From contig NZ_BJXJ01000002.1 in assembly GCF_007990935.1 (NCBI RefSeq), positions 124,001 through 188,000 on the forward strand: DNA of 64,000 nt, read 5' to 3'. The translations under genes were made by a program, and so were the position numbers. Of this stretch, positions 8,198 through 18,233 are shown piece after piece. Source of the DNA: Vibrio sagamiensis NBRC 104589 (GTDB lineage: Bacteria > Pseudomonadota > Gammaproteobacteria > Enterobacterales > Vibrionaceae). Below the pieces are notes generated by a model. That model did not search any database and had not been told where the DNA came from. It saw only the letters and a program-made list of their open reading frames with translations. Each line of letters starts with the position of its first letter. Position 1 is the stretch's first letter.

Positions 8198-9565
8198 ATG
8201 AAAAAACCATTACTTGCACTAACCTTTTTATCTTTAAGCTTGGGCTCTATGCTTGCTCCAATCACTGCGAACGCAGCCCTTCCATTTAGCGTAGACGGAC
8301 AGCAATTACCTAGCCTTGCTCCAATGTTAGATAAAGTAACCCCCGCAGTTGTCAGTATTGCAGTTGAGGGGAAACACGTCGAAACCAAGCGTATTCCAGA
8401 GCAATTTCAATTCTTTTTTGGACCAGAGTTTCCATCAGCTCAAACTCAAGAGCGTCCATTTAAAGGCCTAGGCTCTGGCGTAATCGTTGATGCCGATAAG
8501 GGCCAAATTGTCACCAACTACCACGTAATCAAAGGCGCTGATGATATCCGAGTGCGTCTTCATGATGGCAGAGAGTACGATGCTGAACTCATCGGTGGAG
8601 ATGAAATGTCAGATGTTGCTCTACTAAAACTCGAAAAAGCCAAAGATTTAACCGAAATAAAAATTGCCGACTCCGATAAGCTAAATGTGGGTGACTTTAC
8701 TGTTGCTATTGGTAATCCATTTGGACTTGGTCAGACTGTAACTTCTGGTATTGTATCAGCACTTGGTCGGAGTGGCTTAAATCTTGAAAACTTTGAAAAC
8801 TTCATTCAGACCGATGCTGCAATTAACAGCGGTAACTCCGGAGGTGCTCTAGTTAATCTAAATGGTGAACTAATAGGTATAAACACTGCAATATTAGGTC
8901 CAAACGGTGGTAATGTCGGTATTGGATTCGCTATTCCATCTAATATGATGAAGAACCTTACCGAACAAATTCTTGAATTTGGCGAAGTTAAACGAGGTAT
9001 GCTAGGTGTTCAAGGTGGTGAAGTAACATCGGAACTTGCTGAAGCTCTAGGCTATGAATCAAGTAAAGGAGCTTTCGTCAGTCAAGTTGTTCCAGATAGT
9101 GCCGCTGATAAAGCTGGATTAGAAGCGGGTGATGTTATCATCACTATAAATAACAAATCGATTGATACCTTCTCGGAGTTGCGCGCTAAAGTGGCGACAC
9201 TAGGCGCAGGCAAACAAGTGAACCTTGGTGTTATTCGTGATGGCAAGAAAAAAGACTTTAACGTTACGTTAGGTGAATCCAAAAACATGAAAGCCAAGGC
9301 GGAAAATCTACATGAAGGTTTGAAAGGCGCTGAACTAAGCAACACAACACCAAATGATCAAATTCAAGGCGTGAAAGTTACTAAGGTAGAGAGTAAATCT
9401 CCGGCGGCACGATATGAACTGAAAAAAGGCGATATCATCATTGGCGTCAACCGCCAAAGAGTGAAGAATTTAGCCGAATTAAGAGCCTTAATAGAGAAAC
9501 AAGATGGCGTATTAGCGATGAATATCCAACGTGGTGCTCGTACGCTTTACCTTGTCATACGTTAA
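8198..9565 (+). CDS. degQ: DegQ/DegP family periplasmic serine protease-chaperone
   Basis: The protein is 455 aa with a cleavable signal peptide (about residues 1-26, ending TANA). The trypsin-like domain shows the catalytic triad: His in TNYHVI, Asp in SDVALLKL, Ser in INSGNSGGALV. Two PDZ domains follow (about 265-350 and 380-450). HtrA proteases of this type degrade and refold misfolded outer-membrane proteins. The SD AAAGGAG is strong. The adjacent downstream degS, with its own gap and terminator between, is the usual Vibrio and enterobacterial layout. Confidence 0.96.
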   Translation: MKKPLLALTFLSLSLGSMLAPITANAALPFSVDGQQLPSLAPMLDKVTPAVVSIAVEGKHVETKRIPEQFQFFFGPEFPSAQTQERPFKGLGSGVIVDADKGQIVTNYHVIKGADDIRVRLHDGREYDAELIGGDEMSDVALLKLEKAKDLTEIKIADSDKLNVGDFTVAIGNPFGLGQTVTSGIVSALGRSGLNLENFENFIQTDAAINSGNSGGALVNLNGELIGINTAILGPNGGNVGIGFAIPSNMMKNLTEQILEFGEVKRGMLGVQGGEVTSELAEALGYESSKGAFVSQVVPDSAADKAGLEAGDVIITINNKSIDTFSELRAKVATLGAGKQVNLGVIRDGKKKDFNVTLGESKNMKAKAENLHEGLKGAELSNTTPNDQIQGVKVTKVESKSPAARYELKKGDIIIGVNRQRVKNLAELRALIEKQDGVLAMNIQRGARTLYLVIR

Positions 9566-9620
9566 TTTTATTTTCTTCTCCAACTCAATGAACTAAACGT
9601 TTCATTGTCAGGGTTTGTTT

Positions 9621-9653
9621 AAAAGGGCAAGCGAAGCATCGTCTTGCCCTTTT
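9621..9653 (+). terminator. degQ terminator
   Basis: An 11-bp perfect stem (AAAAGGGCAAG 9621-9631 with CTTGCCCTTTT 9643-9653) has an extra inner CGA/TCG stem. It separates degQ from degS. Confidence 0.9.
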
Positions 9654-9721
9654 GTAATTAGACAATGTAGTGCTATCCTTGAAGGTTCTATTTATATAAA
9701 GTTTTTCGCTGTGGAGAGGTT

Positions 9722-10789
9722 ATGCTTAGCTTTTTGTTACGTTCTGTGTTGTTAGGCTTAGCTACTGCTGCGGTTCTGTTACTTGCGCTTCCTTCTCTGC
9801 GCAGTAAACTAATACCTACAGCTTTAGTCTCCCCTCAACCTCTTAATACATCGTCATTTGAAGTCTCTTTTAACCCTGCAGTAAGAAGAGCTGCACCTGC
9901 AGTTGTTAATATTTATAGCCGTAAATATGTTGAAAATGATCGCAATAAGCTCTCAACTCAGGGACTGGGTTCTGGTGTGATAGTCAGTGATAAGGGCTAC
10001 ATTATCACTAACTACCACGTTGTTGCTCAGGCAGATCAAATTGTTGTCGCGCTCCAAGATGGGCGAGTTGCTGCAGCACAATTGGTAGGTACAGACAAAC
10101 GCACTGATATTGCAATTTTACGAGTTGAAGGCACAAACTTACCTGTTATCCCTCAAAATCCTGACTACAAACCACGGGTCGGCGATGTGGTTCTCGCTAT
10201 TGGTAACCCATACAATTTAGGTCAAACGACGACCTTTGGGATTATATCTGCTACAGGCCGCTCTTCAATTAGCGATGGTCGCCAAGCTTTCATTCAGACC
10301 GACGCTGCAATCAATGACGGAAATTCTGGCGGTGCATTAGTGAATACTCAAGGAGAACTAGTCGGGATCAACACCGCTTCATTTCAGCAAGCAACAGACC
10401 TTGAAACTTATGGGATATCTTTTGCAATCCCAGCGCCTTTAGCTAATAAAATCATGCAGAAAATTATTGCTGATGGTCGTGTTATTCGAGGTTATATCGG
10501 CATTGATGGACAAGATATTAATTCTGTCACCGCACGTCTATTAGGCAATGAGCACATAGGTGGTATTGTCGTTTTAGGTATTGACCCTAATGGTCCAGCA
10601 AATCTGGCAGGCTTTAAAAAGCAAGATATAATCATCAGTATTAACGGAACTAAAGTTCAAGGGCGACAAAGTGTCATGGATATTGTTACCGACTTACGTC
10701 CAGGAACCAGCGTTGACGTTGGAATTATTCGTAAAGGTAAACAAATGAACTTAACCGTCACTATCGCTGAAGATAAACAAGAATCATAA
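9722..10789 (+). CDS. degS: DegS, site-1 protease that activates the sigmaE response
   Basis: The protein is 355 aa. An uncleaved N-terminal membrane anchor (residues 1-25, LLRSVLLGLATAAVLLLALPSL) tethers a periplasmic trypsin-like domain: His in TNYHVV, Asp in TDIAILRV, Ser in NDGNSGGALV. It has a single C-terminal PDZ domain (about 255-345), versus two in DegQ. DegS senses unassembled outer-membrane protein C-termini and cuts anti-sigma factor RseA. The SD GGAGAGG lies just upstream. Confidence 0.96.
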   Translation: MLSFLLRSVLLGLATAAVLLLALPSLRSKLIPTALVSPQPLNTSSFEVSFNPAVRRAAPAVVNIYSRKYVENDRNKLSTQGLGSGVIVSDKGYIITNYHVVAQADQIVVALQDGRVAAAQLVGTDKRTDIAILRVEGTNLPVIPQNPDYKPRVGDVVLAIGNPYNLGQTTTFGIISATGRSSISDGRQAFIQTDAAINDGNSGGALVNTQGELVGINTASFQQATDLETYGISFAIPAPLANKIMQKIIADGRVIRGYIGIDGQDINSVTARLLGNEHIGGIVVLGIDPNGPANLAGFKKQDIIISINGTKVQGRQSVMDIVTDLRPGTSVDVGIIRKGKQMNLTVTIAEDKQES

Positions 10790-10819
10790 AAAGCTCCCAG
10801 CCATTGGCTGGGGCTTTTT
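10790..10819. terminator. Terminator between convergent degS and parC
   Basis: A 12-13-bp stem (10790-10802 with 10806-10818) contains CCAGCC/GGCTGG, an ATT loop and one G-T pair, with T-runs on the plus strand and A-rich flank on the other side. Confidence 0.9.
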
Positions 10820-10828
10820 ATTCAGTTT

Positions 10829-13117
10829 TTATTCACTATCGCTTAAATCTTCCACGGCTTCTGAACGACCACTTAGATCGATTTCAATACGAGTTACACG
10901 TTGTAAACCTCGTGGCAATAAAACACCTCGTCGGCCACGTTCTCCTCTGAAGTTATCTAGGTCAGCTTGCTTTAATCCTAGCTTGCGTTTACCCGCATAT
11001 AAGGTTAAAACCCCTCCTTGAGGTAGTGCCATTAAATGGGATAAGACTTCTTCACGCTCTTTAGCCTTAGCTGAAGGAATATTAATGATTTTATTCCCTT
11101 TACCCTTCGCCAATTGTGGTAAGTCTTTAATCGGGAAAAGTAGCATACGGCCTTGATTGGTAATTGCCAAGATTTCATCTGAATCTAAATGAGCAATGGC
11201 TTTTGGTGTCATGACTTCGGCGTTGGCTGGTAGAGTAATCAAGGCCTTACCACTGCGGTTCTTAGAAAGTAAATCAGAACCTTTACATACAAAGCCATAA
11301 CCGGCGTCTGAGCCGACTAACCATAACTGCTCTTCTTCACCCATGATCACCTGGCGAATGCTGCTGCCTGCTGTGATATTTAAACGTCCAGTGATTGGCT
11401 CACCTTGACTACGAGCTGATGGCAAAGTGTGTGATTCAATGGCATAGCTTCGACCATCACTACCAAACAGAACCGCTTGCTGGTTACTTTTACCTCGCGC
11501 ATGTGCGAGGTATTTATCACCTGATTTATAGCTCAAGCCTTGCGCATCCACTTCGTGGCCTTTTGCATGGCGAATCCAGCCTTTTTCAGATAACACAACC
11601 GTAATCGGTTCACTTGGTACTAAATCGCGCTCTGTAAGTGCTTTAGCTTCTGCACGTTCAACGATTGGAGAACGACGATCATCTCCGTATTTGTCTGCAT
11701 CAGCCTTGATTTCTTTCTTCAGTAGCGTGTTTAGACGACGCTCAGAGCCCAGTAACTGTTCTAACTTCTCACGCTCTTTTTCTAGCTCGTCTTGTTCACC
11801 ACGGATCTTCATCTCTTCTAGCTTGGCTAGATGACGAAGTTTGGTATCTAGAATCGCATCCGCTTGGATATCGGTGATCCCAAAGCGCTCCATTAGCACC
11901 GCTTTGGGATCATCTTCAGTACGAATGATCTCAATCACTTCATCTAGGTTTAGATAAGCAACCAACAAACCTTCCAAGATGTGTAGGCGCGCCATTACTT
12001 TGTCTAGACGATGTTGCAAGCGGCGACGAACAGTGGTGCGACGAAATTCGATCCATTCAGACAGAATTTGCACCAAGCCTTTAACTTGAGGGCGGTTATC
12101 CAACCCGATCATGTTTAAGTTTACTCGGTAGCTACGTTCAAGATCCGTTGAAGCAAACAGATGGTTCATCAACAAGTCACAATCAATACGATTCGATTTA
12201 GGAACAATCACAATGCGAGTTGGGTTCTCATGGTCCGATTCATCACGAAGATCATCCACCATCGGCAGCTTCTTGGCACGCATTTGGTTTGCAATCTGTT
12301 CGAGCAATTTTGCGCCAGAAACTTGATGCGGCAAAGAAGTAATAACGATATCTGTTCCTTCTTTACACCAAACCGCACGCATCTTGACGCTGCCACGACC
12401 GTTGCGATAAATCTTCTCAATATCGGCTTGAGGCGAAATAATTTCCGCTTCGGTTGGATAATCTGGACCTTTTACAAACTGCATCACATCTGACAGTTCT
12501 GCCTTCGGGTTATCGATCAAATGAATGGTTGCTTCAGCCACTTCACGCACATTGTGAGGTGGAATATCTGTTGCCATACCAACAGCAATACCCGTCACCC
12601 CATTAAGCAAAATATGGGGAAGACGTGCTGGTAACATTTGCGGCTCTTTCATCGTGCCATCAAAGTTTGGCTGCCACTCAACCGTGCCTTGACCTAACTC
12701 ACCAAGTAAAACTTCTGCAAACTTCGATAGTTTTGCTTCGGTATAACGCATTGCTGCGAACGACTTCGGATCATCGGGTGCACCCCAGTTACCTTGCCCA
12801 TCAACCAATGGATAACGGTAAGAGAAAGGCTGCGCCATCAATACCATCGCTTCATAACAGGCTGAATCGCCATGGGGGTGGTATTTACCCAACACGTCAC
12901 CAACCGTACGTGCGGATTTTTTGTATTTAGCTGATGCCGAAAGACCGAGCTCCGACATAGCGTAAATGATGCGTCGTTGAACCGGTTTCAAACCATCACC
13001 AATATACGGTAATGCTCGGTCCATGATTACGTACATCGAGTAGTTTAGATAAGCGTCTTCTGTGAACTTGCGCATCGGCAACTGTTCAACGCCATCGTAA
13101 GTAATTTCTGTAGACAT
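10829..13117 (-). CDS. parC: DNA topoisomerase IV subunit A
   Basis: The protein is 762 aa. ParC breaks and rejoins DNA to unlink daughter chromosomes. The N-terminal breakage-reunion domain carries the catalytic tyrosine in [11 protein letters not shown]. The quinolone-resistance region reads [12 protein letters not shown], so the positions equal to E. coli S80 and E84 are wild type. The C-terminal beta-pinwheel spans about residues 490-740. It follows parE by 3 bp and has SD AGAGG inside the parE end. It is the last gene of the nudF-to-parC run. Confidence 0.98.
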   Translation of the reverse strand: MSTEITYDGVEQLPMRKFTEDAYLNYSMYVIMDRALPYIGDGLKPVQRRIIYAMSELGLSASAKYKKSARTVGDVLGKYHPHGDSACYEAMVLMAQPFSYRYPLVDGQGNWGAPDDPKSFAAMRYTEAKLSKFAEVLLGELGQGTVEWQPNFDGTMKEPQMLPARLPHILLNGVTGIAVGMATDIPPHNVREVAEATIHLIDNPKAELSDVMQFVKGPDYPTEAEIISPQADIEKIYRNGRGSVKMRAVWCKEGTDIVITSLPHQVSGAKLLEQIANQMRAKKLPMVDDLRDESDHENPTRIVIVPKSNRIDCDLLMNHLFASTDLERSYRVNLNMIGLDNRPQVKGLVQILSEWIEFRRTTVRRRLQHRLDKVMARLHILEGLLVAYLNLDEVIEIIRTEDDPKAVLMERFGITDIQADAILDTKLRHLAKLEEMKIRGEQDELEKEREKLEQLLGSERRLNTLLKKEIKADADKYGDDRRSPIVERAEAKALTERDLVPSEPITVVLSEKGWIRHAKGHEVDAQGLSYKSGDKYLAHARGKSNQQAVLFGSDGRSYAIESHTLPSARSQGEPITGRLNITAGSSIRQVIMGEEEQLWLVGSDAGYGFVCKGSDLLSKNRSGKALITLPANAEVMTPKAIAHLDSDEILAITNQGRMLLFPIKDLPQLAKGKGNKIINIPSAKAKEREEVLSHLMALPQGGVLTLYAGKRKLGLKQADLDNFRGERGRRGVLLPRGLQRVTRIEIDLSGRSEAVEDLSDSE

Positions 13118-13120
13118 CCG

Positions 13121-15001
13121 TTAAACCTCTGCCATATCACCGTTATTTTGTAGCCAAGAACGACGATCATCTGCTCGTTTTTTACCAAGCAACATGTCCA
13201 TCATTTCCATAGTTGCCACAGAGTCATCAATAGTTAATTGCACTAAACGGCGTGTATTAGGATCCATCGTCGTTTCACGCAATTGCAGTGGGTTCATTTC
13301 ACCCAAACCTTTAAATCGCTGGACATTAATCTTGGCTTTCTTCTTCGACAAACGTTCTAGTACGCCATCTTTTTCGTCATCATCTAGGGCATAGAATACT
13401 TCTTTACCACAGTCGATACGATACAGAGGCGGCATCGCGACATAAATATGCCCCGCTTCCACCAATGCACGGAAGTGTCGAGTAAATAAAGCACACAATA
13501 GGGTTGCGATATGTAAACCATCCGAGTCCGCATCGGCAAGAATACAGATCTTACCGTAACGCAAGCTATCTAGGTTGTCGCTGTCAGGATCGATCCCCAA
13601 AGCGACAGAGATGTCGTGTACTTCTTGTGAAGCAAGAACTTGGTCTGCGGATACTTCCCACGTGTTGAGGATCTTACCACGCAGTGGCATCACTGCTTGG
13701 AACTCACGATCACGTGCCTGTTTGGCTGAGCCGCCCGCCGAGTCACCCTCGACAAAGAAGATTTCAGTACGATTAAGATCTTGTACAGAACAGTCTGTCA
13801 ACTTACCTGGCAATGCCGGACCTGATGCAACTTTCTTACGTACTACCTTTTTGCTCGCACGCATACGGCGATGTGCGTTAGCAATACAGACCTCTGCAAG
13901 CTGCTCTGCTAAATGCGGTTTCTCATTAAGCCAAAGACTAAAGGCATCTTTTACTACCCCAGAAACAAAAGCAGCGGTTTGACGAGAAGAGAGACGCTCT
14001 TTGGTTTGCCCAGCGAACTGTGGATCTTGAATCTTGACCGACAAAACATAGGAGCAGCGATCAAAAACATCATCACCAGTAAGTTTCACACCACGAGGCA
14101 GCAAGTTACGGAATTCACAAAACTCACGCATGGCATCAAGCAAACCTTGTCGTAAGCCATTTACGTGGGTACCGCCTTGCGCTGTTGGGATAAGGTTTAC
14201 ATAGCTTTCGGTGATCATCTCACCACCTTCTGGCTGCCAGATTACCGCCCAATTTGCCGCTTCTGTCTCAGCCGAGAATTCCCCCGTAAATGGCGCTTCG
14301 GGTAATACTGGGTAACCTTTTACTCCCTCAGTGAGGTAATCTTTTAGACCATCTTCGTAATACCATTTATGGTCTTTGTTGTTTACTTTATCAATAAAGG
14401 TAATTTCTAGACCCGGACACAGTACCGCTTTCGCACGCAAGTTATTAACCAAGCGCGTGACTGAGAAATTTGCTGAATCAAAATACTTGGCATCTGGCCA
14501 GAAGTGCACACTCGTACCACGGTTACGACGGCCACAGGTACCTGTGACAGTAAGATCTGACACTTTATCGCCATTTTCAAACGCAATTTCATATACTTGA
14601 CCATCACGACGTACCGTCACTTCAACACGTTTAGATAGTGCATTTACTACAGAGATACCGACACCGTGTAGACCACCAGAAAACTGATAGTTTTTATTAG
14701 AGAATTTACCACCTGCGTGAAGCTTACATAAGATAAGTTCAACACCTGATACTTTTTCTTCTGGGTGGATATCGACAGGCATGCCCCGACCGTCGTCAAT
14801 AACTTCCAAGGATTGGTCAGCATGGAGGATAACCTGTACTTTTGAGGCGTGCCCGGCCAGCGCTTCATCGACACTGTTATCGATGACTTCTTGGCCCAAG
14901 TGGTTTGGGCGTGCTGTATCCGTATACATCCCTGGTCGGCGACGTACTGGCTCCAAACCGTTCAGTACTTCAATAGCACCAGCATTATATTGTTCAGTCA
15001 T
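13121..15001 (-). CDS. parE: DNA topoisomerase IV subunit B
   Basis: The protein is 626 aa and supplies ATPase function. The GHKL ATP site shows DNSVDEALAGH and DDGRGMPVD. The TOPRIM domain has EGDSAGGSAKQARDRE and the metal-binding DADSDG. The short C-terminal form (no extra insert) marks it as ParE rather than GyrB. It lies downstream of yqiA with a 240-nt gap (15002-15242) in which no clear signal is seen, and immediately upstream of parC. Confidence 0.98.
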   Translation of the reverse strand: MTEQYNAGAIEVLNGLEPVRRRPGMYTDTARPNHLGQEVIDNSVDEALAGHASKVQVILHADQSLEVIDDGRGMPVDIHPEEKVSGVELILCKLHAGGKFSNKNYQFSGGLHGVGISVVNALSKRVEVTVRRDGQVYEIAFENGDKVSDLTVTGTCGRRNRGTSVHFWPDAKYFDSANFSVTRLVNNLRAKAVLCPGLEITFIDKVNNKDHKWYYEDGLKDYLTEGVKGYPVLPEAPFTGEFSAETEAANWAVIWQPEGGEMITESYVNLIPTAQGGTHVNGLRQGLLDAMREFCEFRNLLPRGVKLTGDDVFDRCSYVLSVKIQDPQFAGQTKERLSSRQTAAFVSGVVKDAFSLWLNEKPHLAEQLAEVCIANAHRRMRASKKVVRKKVASGPALPGKLTDCSVQDLNRTEIFFVEGDSAGGSAKQARDREFQAVMPLRGKILNTWEVSADQVLASQEVHDISVALGIDPDSDNLDSLRYGKICILADADSDGLHIATLLCALFTRHFRALVEAGHIYVAMPPLYRIDCGKEVFYALDDDEKDGVLERLSKKKAKINVQRFKGLGEMNPLQLRETTMDPNTRRLVQLTIDDSVATMEMMDMLLGKKRADDRRSWLQNNGDMAEV

Positions 15002-15242
15002 AATACGGAATTTTTCTCAATGTTAGTTTGTTGACCCAATGAGATGCATAACAACACCCAACTTGATCAACGGAATAAAGCTGCCCCGTTTACCTATTCA
15101 TCGAGAAGACAAGTAAACAGAGCAGTACGGAGCTCATACTCCTAGATTTGTCGCCAAACATAGTCTGGAAGAGCAAGGATTATGTCAAGTAACGGTTGGA
15201 ACTCATCGTTTAGCTGACGATTTTCCAACCACCTTATCAATA

Positions 15243-15827
15243 TTATAGTGCGAGAAACTTGATGATTTCAGCAGGGTAACGTTCAAAGCCAACAAAACTA
15301 TGATCACCTCCCTCTTCGACTGTCTGCTGCGCGAGAGCAAATTTCTCCACCGCTTGACGATAGTTTAAAACTTCATCTTCAGTTTGCTGCAATAGCCAAA
15401 AAGATTGCGGCGAAACAAGCCGCTCTACATCAAGTGCTTTTAATTCATCAATATGGTGATATTCAAGCGTGTAAGTTTCACTGGTATAAGGATTGGTTTG
15501 CTGGCCTAAGTAATCCACAAGTAATTCATAAGGCTTCACCGCAGGGTTAACCACCACAGCCCGAAGACCATATTGAGCATTAAGCCATGTAGAAAAATAT
15601 CCTCCGAGAGAGCTACCGATTAACCCTATGGTGTAATCATTATTATAATAATCAACAATATCCGTCAAACTCTTTGCTGCCTGAGCAGGAAAGGAAGGTA
15701 ATTGTGGAACAACCACCTTAATATCTGGCCTATGCTGCTCGCAGTAGTCTTTCATGAGTCTTGCCTTCACAGACAGTGGTGAGCTATTAAAGCCATGTAT
15801 ATATAGCAGTAGTGAAGGTTTACACAT
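15243..15827 (-). CDS. yqiA: YqiA family esterase
   Basis: The protein is 194 aa and is a small alpha/beta hydrolase. The nucleophile elbow is GSSLGGYFSTW (about residues 71-81). An acid-His pair is supplied near TEDEVL and GGDHSFVGF. It begins LLLYIHGFNSSP, the oxyanion HG motif. E. coli YqiA has esterase activity on short acyl esters; its physiological substrate is not known. The SD GAGG lies upstream, between cpdA and parE as in E. coli. Confidence 0.9.
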   Translation of the reverse strand: MCKPSLLLYIHGFNSSPLSVKARLMKDYCEQHRPDIKVVVPQLPSFPAQAAKSLTDIVDYYNNDYTIGLIGSSLGGYFSTWLNAQYGLRAVVVNPAVKPYELLVDYLGQQTNPYTSETYTLEYHHIDELKALDVERLVSPQSFWLLQQTEDEVLNYRQAVEKFALAQQTVEEGGDHSFVGFERYPAEIIKFLAL

Positions 15828-15882
15828 TTTTACCTCATCATAAAAAGTAATATCGAGTGTTAAAATCCATCAAGGATAAGGA

Positions 15883-16707
15883 CTAATAGCCACTGGAAGT
15901 AAAGTCGGGTTGGTATAAGCCATCCGGCAAGCGTTTTACCTCTGTTGTAATATCACCATTGGCATGGAGCTCTAATTCACGCCAACCTGGAGAAGTCACA
16001 TCTAAAGCAAAGTCATCGGAGTTAGGTTTAAACTGCACACAGGTTGAAGGGGTTGCCATCACACGGATGCCATTATCCATTACATTCATATCTTGATGGA
16101 CGTGACCACACACAATGCCTTTCACATTATTATGTTGGCGAATCACTTGCCAAAATTTATCCGCACCTTTCAAATTATGCTGGTCAAGCCAAGCACTACC
16201 AACTAAAAGAGGATGATGGTGTAGTAAAATCAATGCGTAGCGATCTGGAAATAGGGCAAGTTTAGTATCGAGCAGAACTAATTGTTCTTGGCTAAGCTGA
16301 CCATGTGGTACACCGACTACTTGAGAATCAAGTAAAATGAGTTGCCAATGCTCACCCAACAATACATGCTCTTCGGCCTTAATTTGTGCAGAAGGGAAAA
16401 CATCTCTCATATTAGGCTTAAAATCATGATTACCTGGCAGCCAAAAGCACGTTTTTTTCAGTGGTGCAATTGCTTGTGCAAAGCGCAAATAAGATGCAGT
16501 ACTATGGTCCTGAGAAATATCTCCAGTCGCTAAAATATATTCAAATGGTACCTGTTGGCAAAGGATCGCTTTAACTACAGCATTAAAGCTGTCAGCGGTT
16601 TTCACGCTTAGCAAATTGCCCTCATCTGTTGCAAATAGATGAGTATCTGTAATTTGTAGTAGCTTGATGCTGTCACTCGATAAATGCAAACTAAAAGCCC
16701 AATTCAT
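15883..16707 (-). CDS. cpdA: CpdA, 3',5'-cyclic-AMP phosphodiesterase
   Basis: The protein is 274 aa and is a binuclear metallophosphoesterase that hydrolyses cAMP and so tunes CRP activity. The metal-binding blocks appear in order: LQITDTHL, GDISQDHS, GNHDF, LHHHPL and CGHVHQD. The synteny nudF-yqiB-cpdA-yqiA-parE supports the name. No strong SD precedes the ATG at 16707, so the exact start is a little uncertain. Confidence 0.94.
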   Translation of the reverse strand: MNWAFSLHLSSDSIKLLQITDTHLFATDEGNLLSVKTADSFNAVVKAILCQQVPFEYILATGDISQDHSTASYLRFAQAIAPLKKTCFWLPGNHDFKPNMRDVFPSAQIKAEEHVLLGEHWQLILLDSQVVGVPHGQLSQEQLVLLDTKLALFPDRYALILLHHHPLLVGSAWLDQHNLKGADKFWQVIRQHNNVKGIVCGHVHQDMNVMDNGIRVMATPSTCVQFKPNSDDFALDVTSPGWRELELHANGDITTEVKRLPDGLYQPDFTSSGY

Positions 16708-16753
16708 CCACGTTATCGTTATTGATTATTGCTGTTGACTACCTAAGTGAGTA

Positions 16754-17197
16754 TCAACTTAACTGCAATGGGGTTCTACTAATGCCACTGCGTAAGCAAA
16801 ACGTCAACCATTCTCCAAGAAATGTATTAAGTTGATGCTTCTCATCTTTTTGCATCAGTTTATTGTTTGGGTAATCATACTTGGCTTTAATACGAGAGAA
16901 AGCACCACTTGAAAAGACTTCTGCAACTCTAGCATCATGATAAAGCCTGACAGACATCGTAGGTAAAGGGAATACAGGGGCATCATTGCTTTGGTATATT
17001 TCAACAACCGTGGTATATTTTGTGATTTCATTCACAGTTAACTGATAGAACATATCTGCAACTTGGTAACAACGAACATCTCCCACAACATAAGAACCTG
17101 ATAGTAATGCATTTAGCTTAGCGTAATTGGTCTCATAAGTTCTCATTAAACCAGCTAAGTCGACATGATATCGCTGTTTTTCCGCTACTTGCACCAT
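16754..17197 (-). CDS. yqiB: DUF1249 family protein YqiB
   Basis: The protein is 147 aa and has no characterised function. Family features are the central Tyr/Phe-rich block (YQVADMFYQLTVNEITKYTTVVEIYQ) and SVRLYHDARVAEV. It ends within one base of the nudF region upstream (start 17197, nudF stop 17199) and is embedded in the nudF-cpdA operon, which is conserved across gammaproteobacteria. No signal peptide is visible, so it is probably cytoplasmic. Confidence 0.9.
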   Translation of the reverse strand: MVQVAEKQRYHVDLAGLMRTYETNYAKLNALLSGSYVVGDVRCYQVADMFYQLTVNEITKYTTVVEIYQSNDAPVFPLPTMSVRLYHDARVAEVFSSGAFSRIKAKYDYPNNKLMQKDEKHQLNTFLGEWLTFCLRSGISRTPLQLS

Positions 17198-17198
17198 T

Positions 17199-17846
17199 TT
17201 ATTCTCCGCTTTTCGCGGGCTGACCCCACTGAATTTGTAGTGTTTGATAATTTAATTGTAGCCACTGCAGAGCAATAATGGCCGCACTATTTTCGAAAAC
17301 ACCATCGGCTAGCCACTGATTAGCTGATTCTCGACTTACCACATGGACCTTAATATCTTCATTTTCAGTCTCTAATCCATGAATCCCATGTGCTTGAGTT
17401 GCATCAACTTTACCAATAAACAGATCCAATTTTTCAGAGCAACCACCTGAAGACGGATAGTAGGAAACAAGCGACTTAAGCCGTTCAATCTCAATCCCTG
17501 CTTCTTCTTCTGCCTCTCGACAAACTACGGACGCAGCCGTTTCACCTTGTTCAATCATTCCTGCCACAATTTCCATTTGCCAAGGACAAGCATCTTCAAT
17601 AGCACCAACTCGAACTTGCTCAATGAGAACAACTTGATCGGTCACAGGATCATAAGGCAATACTGCTGCAGCGTGGCCACGCTCAAACATTTCTCGTTCA
17701 ACAATACCGCTCCACCCTCCAGCAAATAGACGGTGCCTAAAGTGGTATCTCACCATCTTAAAAAAACCTTTAAAAACGGTATCTTTTGCTATTACTTCTA
17801 TATCTTGGGAAGTAAAACCTTGTTGTCGCTGATCGCCATTTTGCAT
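17199..17846 (-). CDS. nudF: ADP-ribose pyrophosphatase (Nudix hydrolase)
   Basis: The protein is 215 aa and cleaves ADP-ribose to AMP and ribose 5-phosphate. The Nudix box GMIEQGETAASVVCREAEEEAG fits GX5EX7REUXEEXGU (about residues 97-118). A conserved acidic residue lies in the C-terminal part. It is first in the nudF-yqiB-cpdA-yqiA-parE-parC run, divergent from tolC, with SD AGAGG upstream of 17846. Confidence 0.94.
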   Translation of the reverse strand: MQNGDQRQQGFTSQDIEVIAKDTVFKGFFKMVRYHFRHRLFAGGWSGIVEREMFERGHAAAVLPYDPVTDQVVLIEQVRVGAIEDACPWQMEIVAGMIEQGETAASVVCREAEEEAGIEIERLKSLVSYYPSSGGCSEKLDLFIGKVDATQAHGIHGLETENEDIKVHVVSRESANQWLADGVFENSAAIIALQWLQLNYQTLQIQWGQPAKSGE

Positions 17847-18233
17847 TGAACACCTCTCTGAGTGAGTTCATTAGTGTACTCATTGTTATTCCCTTGCTCA
17901 AAGTACTTGATTCAACTTTTTTGTATGATGTCTAAATTATTTTAATAAACAAGGCATTCTGAGTGTTATTTTTATAAATAAAATGTCATTACGAGTGTAA
18001 GTCTTAAAATGATAAGTTGATAATAAACACCACAGCCGCAATATCGGTCAGGAAATTTATGAACCTAAGTACTAGAATCTCATAGTGACTCCTAAAGAAA
18101 GGGCTTACTTCACTTCTTTTTTTTTGTAGGAAAGGTGAGCTAAGTGTAAAAAAGTGCAAACACTGAAGTAAACAATACAAAAACTAAGTTAAAATACTGA
18201 GAATTAAACAATCTATAGACCGCGAGAATGGAA